Shown piece after piece: positions 58,380 to 64,000 of a DNA stretch of 64,000 nucleotides. The position numbers and the translations under genes are program-made. The stretch lies in contig JAJZED010000012.1 of assembly GCA_021805775.1 (NCBI GenBank), forward strand, positions 1 to 64,000, given 5' to 3'. Below the pieces are notes generated by a model. That model had not been told where the DNA came from, did no database searches, and saw only the letters and a list, made by a program, of their open reading frames with translations. The stretch is from a bacterium. Lineage in GTDB: Bacteria; Vulcanimicrobiota; Vulcanimicrobiia; Vulcanimicrobiales; Vulcanimicrobiaceae. Numbering within the stretch: position 1 is the stretch's first letter; the number at the start of each line of letters is the position of its first letter.

Positions 58380-58391
58380 TGTTTGTCAATC

Positions 58392-59048
58392 TCAACGAAA
58401 GCTCGTGAGAACGCCTCCGCAGAGCAGCGCCCAGCCGTCGACCATCACGAAGAGCAGCAGTTTGATCGGCAGCGAGACGACCGGCGGCGATAGCATCATC
58501 ATCCCCAGGCCCATCAGCGTCGCCGCAACCGCTAGATCGATCGCGACAAAGGGAAGATAGAGTGCGAAGCCGATCGCAAACGCGCTGCGCAGCTCGCCGA
58601 CAACGAACGCCGGAACGAGAATTTGCAGCGGCGTGAGCGTCGGCGCAACGCGCGGTAGCCGCGCCGCTCGCGTAAAAAGCGCGATGTCGTCGAGATGCGT
58701 CTGTCGCAACATAAACGCACGTAACGGAACGACCGCACGTTCGATCGCGACGCCCTGCGTGATGCTACCCGCGCGCAACGGGGCGAGCGCGACGCGCTGA
58801 ATGCTCTGCATCGTCGGCGCCATGACGAGCATCGTCAGCACGAGCGCCAAACCCGTCAACACGGTGTTCGGCGGCAACGCGGAGGCGCCGATCGCCGAGC
58901 GCACGAGCGAGAGCACGACAACGATGCGGACGAACGAGGTGCACATGACGAGCACGAGCGGAAACACGGCGAAAAATGCAAGCGAGAGCAGCACGTCGAG
59001 CGGCACCGTCGCGTGCGGCCCGGCGAGCAACGGCAATGCGCTATTCAT
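58392..59048 (-). CDS. fliP: Flagellar export protein FliP
   Basis: 218 residues with about four membrane segments and the FliP signature: MCTSFVRIVVVLSLVRSAIG, ALVLTMLVMAPTM, ILVPAFVVGELRSAFAIGFA and MGLGMMMLSPPVVSLPIKLL. There is no cleavable signal peptide, so this is a short form. The 3' end is the sequence duplicated at 57119-57238, and the intact gene ends at the island border. Confidence 0.94.
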   Translation of the reverse strand: MNSALPLLAGPHATVPLDVLLSLAFFAVFPLVLVMCTSFVRIVVVLSLVRSAIGASALPPNTVLTGLALVLTMLVMAPTMQSIQRVALAPLRAGSITQGVAIERAVVPLRAFMLRQTHLDDIALFTRAARLPRVAPTLTPLQILVPAFVVGELRSAFAIGFALYLPFVAIDLAVAATLMGLGMMMLSPPVVSLPIKLLLFVMVDGWALLCGGVLTSFR

Positions 59049-59053
59049 GCACG

Positions 59054-59081
59054 AAGGGTAACCCCGAGGGGTTACCCTTTT
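59054..59081. terminator. Hairpin between fliN and fliP
   Basis: AAGGGTAACCCC and its complement give a 12-base-pair stem with a tiny loop, six bases before the fliP ATG. The T run is on the rightward side, so it could end antisense transcription. On the fliP message it would lie next to the start codon and could limit translation. Confidence 0.55.
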
Positions 59082-59108
59082 ATTGCCGCGATACTTCCGA
59101 AAAGTCGG

Positions 59109-59378
59109 TTATGGTGCGGGCGGTCTCGCGATCAGTTCGCTGACGCGGATACCGAAATTTTCGTCGACGGCGACCACTTCGCCGCGAGCGATAAGTTTAT
59201 TATTAACGAGCAGATCGACCGGTCCGCCGGCGAGGCGATCGAGTTCGATAATCGTCCCCGTGCCGATTTTCAGCACGTCTTCCACCGACATTTTGGTCTT
59301 GCCCAATTCGGCGGTCACCTGCATCGGTACGTGCAGGAGAACATCGATATTCTTTTGCGTCCCGTGGTTACTCGCCAT
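59109..59378 (-). CDS. fliN: Flagellar motor switch protein FliN
   Basis: 89 residues forming one SpoA domain: IDVLLHVPMQVTAELGKTKM, IGTGTIIELDRLAGGPVDLL, VNNKLIARGEVVAVDENFGI. This is the core of FliN, which builds the C-ring. It starts seven bases after the FliM-like gene. Confidence 0.93.
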   Translation of the reverse strand: MASNHGTQKNIDVLLHVPMQVTAELGKTKMSVEDVLKIGTGTIIELDRLAGGPVDLLVNNKLIARGEVVAVDENFGIRVSELIARPPAP

Positions 59379-59385
59379 CGTTCCC

Positions 59386-60153
59386 TCAATCGCTCGAAGT
59401 GGTCGCGCCGCGACCGATCGCGACGGCATAGTGATTGTTGCGCACTCCCAGTTCGCCGCGCGCGAGCGCCTCCCCGTTCGCGAGCAGCGTAATCTCTCGG
59501 CGGCGCAGGGGGACGAACGCCCCGGGAGTCCAGGCGGCGATCTCGGCGGTCCGCAGCTCCGCGCACTCGGCGCGAGCCGCGAGGGCGAGCTCGATCTCGC
59601 CGATCCGCTCAATCGGTGCGGCATGTGCCGTCCCCGGCTGCGGCTCGCTCTCCAGTGCGACGCCGAGCCGACCGCACGCGCCTCCCTCGACCAACAACTC
59701 GAAGTAACTGCTAAAACGTCGCTCGCCCATCGCTTCGAGCGGAGCGCTCGTCGGTCCACAGAGCGGTGCGAGCGCCGGTGCGATGAGGCGCAAAAAGCGT
59801 TCGAAGACCTCCGCTTCAACCGCCGAGAGCGCGCGGCTTGCGGGAATCGTGACGCCGAATGCAAGCCCGACGAGCGAACGCAGTTCCTCCGGCCGGGTTA
59901 TAAACGCTGCGACTCCGAGCGGCCCGCAGAGCCCGTCGGTGCGCGCCCCCGCACGCAGGACGAGCCAGCCGTCGTCGTCGGGAATGCGCGGCGCGAAGAG
60001 CCGCACGTCGACGGCGCCGATCGCACTCTGCAACCGTTCGCGAACGCTCGCAGCCACCAGCGCCGCAGCGGAGAGCGGCAATAGCGATCGTCGCTCCCAG
60101 CGAAGCTCGCGCATCCCCGCTCCGTCGCGCGCGGAAAACGAAAGAAACCTCAC
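59386..60153 (-). CDS. FliM-like C-ring protein with SpoA domain
   Basis: 255 residues starting at GTG, shorter than FliM (about 320-340). The C-terminal 65 residues are a SpoA domain (IGEIELALAARAECAELRTA, then ALARGELGVRNNHYAVAIGR). The middle is weakly FliM-like. The N-terminal LSQEEIDALL-type motif that binds CheY-phosphate is missing. Position between a hook/rod gene and fliN favours FliM. Confidence 0.75.
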   Translation of the reverse strand: MRFLSFSARDGAGMRELRWERRSLLPLSAAALVAASVRERLQSAIGAVDVRLFAPRIPDDDGWLVLRAGARTDGLCGPLGVAAFITRPEELRSLVGLAFGVTIPASRALSAVEAEVFERFLRLIAPALAPLCGPTSAPLEAMGERRFSSYFELLVEGGACGRLGVALESEPQPGTAHAAPIERIGEIELALAARAECAELRTAEIAAWTPGAFVPLRRREITLLANGEALARGELGVRNNHYAVAIGRGATTSSD

Positions 60154-60872
60154 TTCAGCAGATCCATCGCCGTTTTCGCAACCGAGCCCTGTGCTTTATG
60201 CGCTGCGAGCAATGCCTCTAACTGAAGATATGCATCCTGTAACCGCGACAGGCTCGCGTCGAGGGCAACGCCGCTGCGGGCGCGCGCATGCGGCGTCAAG
60301 GCCGCGAAGCCGTGCTCGCCGGGCATGCCGAGATGCGCGGTTACATTTTCGGGCGCGCGTTCGTGTCGTGCATCGAGTGCGCGCATGCGACTCCCGGCGG
60401 GAAAGCGTGCCAACGCCACGCGACCGGCGACGACGCTCTCGCGCTGCGTGCGCCCATCGCGAGGATCGAAAATATCGCGATCGTATCGCAACGCTCCATC
60501 GGCATCGAGGCGAACGTCGCGAACCTCCTGCATCGCTCGATCGACGGAATCGACTCGAAGCGGTTGCAACGGCGCACCGGCACGAGCGTACCCGAGCACC
60601 GCGTCGCCCTTAGCGTCGACGAGGGCGCCGTCGTGGAGCGAGAAAGCGCCGTCGTGCGTATATGCCGTCGATCCGTCGCGCGTTTGCACGACGAAGAGCG
60701 CACCTTCGGGCGCCGCGACGCTCAGCGGATCGAGCGTGCGTCGGGCCGCCGCGTGCGATGCACGATCTCCGCTCTGCGCCGCGGCGCCGGGAGTAAACGC
60801 GCGCCCGACCCGTTCCTTCGCTTCTTCTATGCGCTCGAACGCGCGCGCGGTGTCGATGCCGACGCCGTTCAC
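60150..60872 (-). CDS. Flagellar rod/hook-family protein (FlgE/F/G-like)
   Basis: 240 residues. GALFVVQTRDGSTAYTHDGA, FSLHDGALVDAKGDAVLGYA is the beta-domain shared by FlgE, FlgF and FlgG. A C-terminal helix (DASLSRLQDAYLQLEALLAA) replaces the longer family tail. The classical N-terminal ANxxT-type motif is not seen. Its assignment within the family is open. It starts at GTG directly after the upstream stop. Confidence 0.72.
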   Translation of the reverse strand: MNGVGIDTARAFERIEEAKERVGRAFTPGAAAQSGDRASHAAARRTLDPLSVAAPEGALFVVQTRDGSTAYTHDGAFSLHDGALVDAKGDAVLGYARAGAPLQPLRVDSVDRAMQEVRDVRLDADGALRYDRDIFDPRDGRTQRESVVAGRVALARFPAGSRMRALDARHERAPENVTAHLGMPGEHGFAALTPHARARSGVALDASLSRLQDAYLQLEALLAAHKAQGSVAKTAMDLLK

Positions 60873-61415
60873 TTACGTGAATTCCCGCAGGTCGCTCGTC
60901 GCCAAAATGCCGCGCGCGGCAAGTGCGTAGCGCACCTCGCGTAACGCGCGATCGACGTCGCTCCGCACCCCTGCGGCGCAGAGCGCGACGAGGTGCAACC
61001 GCCGATCGCTTCCCCCCAACAGCAGGTGTACGCGCCCTTTCTCGCCGCCGAGCGCGAGCGTGCAGCGGCGGGCTCTGTTGCGCGGAGCGAGCAGCACCTC
61101 GACGATACGCCGTGCGAGCGAGCTCTGCGACGAGCGACGCTCGCCGCCGGCGATGACCGTTGCGAGATGCGCGGCGGGCGTTCCGAAGCGCTGCGCGCGC
61201 TCGCTCGCTGAAGCCGCGCTCGGCGCATGCGAGGCTGCGGCGAACGGAGTGCGCCCGGAGCGTGCGACGCGCAGAGGTGAGGTCGCGCGTCGAGCGCTCG
61301 GAGCCTGCGATAAGTGAAGCGCGCTGATCCACGCCTGCGAGAGTGCGCGGCGGTCGATCTGCGCGAGCGGTGCCGAGAGCACCGAGTAGCGGACATCGTC
61401 GATGTAGGCGTTCAT
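60873..61415 (-). CDS. Unknown flagellar-locus protein, perhaps FliK-like
   Basis: 180 residues, Ala/Arg/Ser-rich. The last 70 residues (RRCTLALGGEKGRVHLLLGG, then SDVDRALREVRYALAARGIL) have the spacing of a FliK-type hook-length domain, but the similarity is weak. It lies between the lytic transglycosylase and hook/rod-like genes, where hook-cap (flgD) or hook-length (fliK) genes occur. An overlapping frame (60869-61396) is less likely. Confidence 0.55.
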   Translation of the reverse strand: MNAYIDDVRYSVLSAPLAQIDRRALSQAWISALHLSQAPSARRATSPLRVARSGRTPFAAASHAPSAASASERAQRFGTPAAHLATVIAGGERRSSQSSLARRIVEVLLAPRNRARRCTLALGGEKGRVHLLLGGSDRRLHLVALCAAGVRSDVDRALREVRYALAARGILATSDLREFT

Positions 61416-61441
61416 ACGCCTTATCGTGCACGACGACGATT

Positions 61442-61462
61442 ACGTTCGCGTGTCGCGAACGT
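61442..61462. other. Perfect 9-base-pair hairpin between two flagellar genes
   Basis: ACGTTCGCG-TGT-CGCGAACGT lies between the transglycosylase stop and the next gene. No T tract follows on either strand. It may stabilise the 3' end of the upstream message or separate translation of the two genes. Confidence 0.4.
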
Positions 61463-61472
61463 GAACGCCGCG

Positions 61473-62144
61473 TTACGGTGTGCTGCCCGGTAAGCCTTGC
61501 GCTTGATAGCGCTCGTATGAAGAAAGGACGTTCTGCACGTAATTCTGCGTCTCGGGATAGGGCGGCACGCCGCCGTATTTTTCAACCGCACCGGGGCCGG
61601 CATTATAGGCCGCAACCGCGAGTTTGGTATCGCCGTGGAAACGGTCGAGCAGCCCGCGCAGGTAGCGCGTGCCGCCGGCGACGTTCTGCGCCGGATCGTA
61701 GGGATCGCTCACGCCGAGCGAGCGCGCGGTAGCGGGCATCAACTGCATGAGCCCTTGCGCTCCGACCTTCGACGTCGCATTGGCGTTAAATCCCGATTCG
61801 TTCGCGATGACGGCGGTAATCAGTTTCGGGTCGACCCCCCAAATGGAGCCTTGCCCCTGCGCGAGCGCCGCAATCTGTGTCGGCGGCACGGGGGCGGGCG
61901 CGACGGCGCTCGCGTCGGCGAGCGCACCGATGCCGGCGGCGGATGCGCCACCCTGCCCTTCGAGTGCGGCTTGAACGAGCGCGGCGAAGGGGCCGCCCTC
62001 CGGCGAGAGCATCGGCAGGCCGTCGACGCCGGTCCGAGCGGGGGCGATCTGCGGCGCGAGCGGCGCAGGCGGAGCTCCGCCGCCGACGATGCCGGCGATG
62101 CGCGCTTGGATCGCTGCAATATCCGAGAAAATACCCACGTTCAT
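61473..62144 (-). CDS. Flagellar-locus lytic transglycosylase
   Basis: 223 residues. The C-terminal SLT domain is complete: [20 protein letters not shown] with the catalytic Glu, [20 protein letters not shown], and [18 protein letters not shown]. The N-terminal 90 residues are a Pro/Ala-rich region without a signal peptide, suggesting export by the flagellar apparatus, as for FlgJ. It would cut peptidoglycan to let the rod pass. Overlaps fliI by 4 bases. Confidence 0.92.
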   Translation of the reverse strand: MNVGIFSDIAAIQARIAGIVGGGAPPAPLAPQIAPARTGVDGLPMLSPEGGPFAALVQAALEGQGGASAAGIGALADASAVAPAPVPPTQIAALAQGQGSIWGVDPKLITAVIANESGFNANATSKVGAQGLMQLMPATARSLGVSDPYDPAQNVAGGTRYLRGLLDRFHGDTKLAVAAYNAGPGAVEKYGGVPPYPETQNYVQNVLSSYERYQAQGLPGSTP

Positions 62145-63358
62145 AGAAGTCTATCGGCAGTTTCGGCGAGAATCCGCAGGCTCCGCCCCGGATCGGCACC
62201 CTCGGGGCCCTGTTCGAGGAGCGCCCGCAACGCCGGCTCCGCGGCGACCGCGGCGAGCAAGGCGGGCTCCTCGCCGAGAATCCCCAGCGCGCGGGCGTCG
62301 GCACTTCGTTCGAGGAGGAAGAGCGCCTCGCGAACGCGCCCGGCCCAGAGCAGGTGCTCCGGCGTCGCGACCGCGGTCATGGTGCGCGAGCGGCTGGCGA
62401 GCACGTCGATCGCCGGGAATCGGCCGGCGGCGGCGAGCGCCGGGGAGAGCGTAATGTGGCCGTCGAGTAGCGCGCGCGTCGCATCGAGCAACGGATCCTC
62501 GACGTCGGCGGCGAGCACGGTGGCGACGACCGTGATCGAACCGTGGCGCGTCGCACCCGCGGCCTCCAACCATCGGGCGAGCGCCGGAACGACGCTCGGC
62601 GGCCACCCGCCGCGCCCGAGCGTCTCGCCGCGCGCCAGCGCCAACTCGCGCAGCGCACCGGCGTAACGCGCTAGACTATCGCAGAGCAACAACACGTGCA
62701 GACCGCGCGCGCGAAGATGCACCGCATGCGCCATCGCAAACTCCGCGGCTGCGACCCGTTCGGCGGCGCGCGCATCGCTCGTTGCAACGATGGTCGTCGT
62801 TCGGTCGTCGGTTCGTGCGACGGCGCGCTCGGCTTCTCGCCCGCGTTCGCCGATCGCCGCATAGACGACCGCCTCGGCGGCACAGCCGCGCGCGATGGTA
62901 TCGAGCAACGTCGTCTTCCCTACGCCCGCACCGCCGAGCACGCCGATACGCGCACCGCGACCGAAGGCGAGCAACGTATCGATCGCGCGAACGCCGCACC
63001 ACAATGGCCGCTCGATCGGCATGCGATCGTGCGGAAGCGGAGCCGCGTAGAGCGGGCGACGGCGCGCACCGCGGAGCGCCCCCCGGCCGTCGATCGGATC
63101 GCCGCTACCGTTACAACTACGGCCGAAGAGCGCGCTTCCGAGCGTTGCCCATTCGTCTTCGGGCGCAGCCTGCACCGCGCTCCCCGGGCGCACTCCCACC
63201 GGCGCGTCGATGGGAACGATCGTCGCGCGCATCTCTCGCAATGCAACGACCACGCCACGAATACCGCCGTGCATGCGAACCCGCGAGCCGAGATGCAGGG
63301 CCGGCACGCGCGCTTCGATCGTCGCATCGTTCACGGCGAGAAGCTCACCGCAACTCAC
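62141..63358 (-). CDS. fliI: Flagellum-specific ATPase FliI
   Basis: 405 residues from a GTG overlapping the fliH stop (GTGA), somewhat short for FliI. Walker [18 protein letters not shown] and Walker [21 protein letters not shown] are clear. IGERGREAE and the [23 protein letters not shown] region are typical. The C-terminal domain retains RLL-type ending but seems reduced. It energises unfolding of export substrates together with FliH. Confidence 0.9.
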   Translation of the reverse strand: MSCGELLAVNDATIEARVPALHLGSRVRMHGGIRGVVVALREMRATIVPIDAPVGVRPGSAVQAAPEDEWATLGSALFGRSCNGSGDPIDGRGALRGARRRPLYAAPLPHDRMPIERPLWCGVRAIDTLLAFGRGARIGVLGGAGVGKTTLLDTIARGCAAEAVVYAAIGERGREAERAVARTDDRTTTIVATSDARAAERVAAAEFAMAHAVHLRARGLHVLLLCDSLARYAGALRELALARGETLGRGGWPPSVVPALARWLEAAGATRHGSITVVATVLAADVEDPLLDATRALLDGHITLSPALAAAGRFPAIDVLASRSRTMTAVATPEHLLWAGRVREALFLLERSADARALGILGEEPALLAAVAAEPALRALLEQGPEGADPGRSLRILAETADRLL

Positions 63359-63891
63359 GGCGAACACGCGTCGAGCACCGCCTGAAGACGAAGGCCAAAG
63401 CGCGCGTCGATGCTGCCTTCGTGCAACTCTAATACCGCATCTCCCGGCGCGAGCGCGACATCTGCGCGGCACGGGAGCGACGCATCGTTCCAACGCGCGC
63501 AATCGTCGGGGTGAAGGCGAATGCAGAGCGGATCGCCGAGCATCTGCGCGCGAAGGCCGTCGACGAGTGCGGTAAGATCGCAGGGCGCGAGGTGTAATTC
63601 GCGGGCGAGAACGCCCGCCGCGATATCGCCGAGCAGCCGCGCGCAAGCCGCATCGAGTGCGTCGTTCAAGCGCGCATACCAACGCGCGCTCTCCGCCACG
63701 ACGCGCCTGCACGCCGCGTCTTCAGCTTGCGCTCCGCTCTCCTCTCCGGCCGTCGCGAGTGATTCGCGAGGCGTTTCAACGGCTTGAAGCGATGTCGTTG
63801 CTTCGACGCGCGCGCAATTTGCGGTACGCCCAAACCATTCCTCGAGCGAGACGAACGCGTTGCCCTCCACGCTAGAAGAACTCCTCGGCAC
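63355..63891 (-). CDS. fliH: FliH-like export ATPase regulator
   Basis: 178 residues. The C-terminal half (LHLAPCDLTALVDGLRAQML, then LHPDDCARWN and ELHEGSIDARFGLRLQAVLD) matches FliH/YscL, which binds FliI. The N-terminal coiled-coil is short. The start is GTG at 63891, overlapping the upstream fliG-like gene by 20 bases; a later start is possible. Confidence 0.8.
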   Translation of the reverse strand: MPRSSSSVEGNAFVSLEEWFGRTANCARVEATTSLQAVETPRESLATAGEESGAQAEDAACRRVVAESARWYARLNDALDAACARLLGDIAAGVLARELHLAPCDLTALVDGLRAQMLGDPLCIRLHPDDCARWNDASLPCRADVALAPGDAVLELHEGSIDARFGLRLQAVLDACSP

Positions 63892-64000
63892 TCGGAACCA
63901 ACGGGCTGCGCGTGCGCGCCATGTTGCGCAAAATCGCCGCGCGCTCTTCGGGCGGGTAGAGTTCGAGGACCGCGGCGACGGTCGATGCCGGAAGGGCGGA
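63872..64000 (-). CDS. Probable FliG, C-terminal end (partial)
   Basis: Only 42 residues before the stop are in the window: LPASTVAAVLELYPPEERAA followed by ILRNMARTRSPLVPSAEEFF. The PPEERAAIL-type helix is FliG-like, and its position upstream of fliH fits the order fliF-fliG-fliH-fliI. The rest lies outside the window, so the identity rests mainly on position. Confidence 0.55.
   Translation of the reverse strand, partial: SALPASTVAAVLELYPPEERAAILRNMARTRSPLVPSAEEFF

Overview
The window is high-GC and tightly packed. It reads as the chromosome of a diderm, flagellated, naturally competent-type bacterium. Evidence for the outer membrane is a TonB-dependent receptor and a protein whose C-terminus looks like an outer-membrane beta-barrel. 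ComM and DprA homologues, SecDF and a long flagellar export cluster are also present. Heme synthesis appears to end with coproheme decarboxylase (HemQ), a route best known from monoderms. Gene content and style (copper-amine-oxidase-type stalk domain, Pro/Thr-rich linkers, an ice-binding-like protein) would suit a deep-branching terrestrial phylum such as Eremiobacterota/WPS-2 or Armatimonadota. That placement is inference; no rRNA gene is present to test it.

Layout. 1-3.2 kb is an accessory patch: the end of an IS3-family element abutting a DISARM-type drmC gene, an AT-richer orphan gene, a Rieske ferredoxin remnant, a VapBC module and a Phd/ParE-type module with a damaged junction. 3.2-9.6 kb holds a penicillin-acylase-family hydrolase, a secreted protein, and a leftward operon of regulator, membrane protein, esterase and ABC-2 exporter. 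9.6-18.1 kb is a housekeeping block: rplU-prp, tatA/B-like, trmD, rplS, three consecutive signal peptidases, rbgA, rnhB, yraN and a Ser/Thr kinase. 18.1-32.1 kb is transport: an APC permease with a membrane-anchored universal stress protein, a ribose-type ABC importer next to a sodium:solute symporter, an alkyltransferase-like protein, and an HlyD-ABC-ABC-permease exporter.

32.5-40.4 kb carries comM, a Crp/Fnr regulator, a DUF3494 ice-binding-like lipoprotein, a stalk/beta-barrel protein and a TonB-dependent receptor. 40.4-40.9 kb is a cluster of palindromic repeats. 40.9-49 kb has nrdR-dut-panE-hemQ (leftward), then dprA-rlmH-argS, then a HIRAN-helicase. 49-51.7 kb is secDF. 51.8-64 kb is one leftward flagellar cluster (fliG end, fliH, fliI, transglycosylase, an unknown gene, a hook/rod-like gene, fliM-like, fliN, fliP, fliQ, fliR, flhB, flhA). 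It is interrupted between fliP and fliQ by a toxin-antitoxin island flanked by a duplicated fliP 3' end, by metF, and by a second copy of the 40-kb repeats in inverted orientation.

The most notable points are: the family of repeat hairpins whose stems vary with base pairing kept, present as inverted copies 15 kb apart; the fliP 3'-end duplication around a toxin-antitoxin island; an apparent CTG start for nrdR and a missing canonical start for the helicase; nearly leaderless promoters for rplU, vapB and the second antitoxin; an ArgRS without a recognisable HIGH motif; and the IS/DISARM boundary at the left edge.
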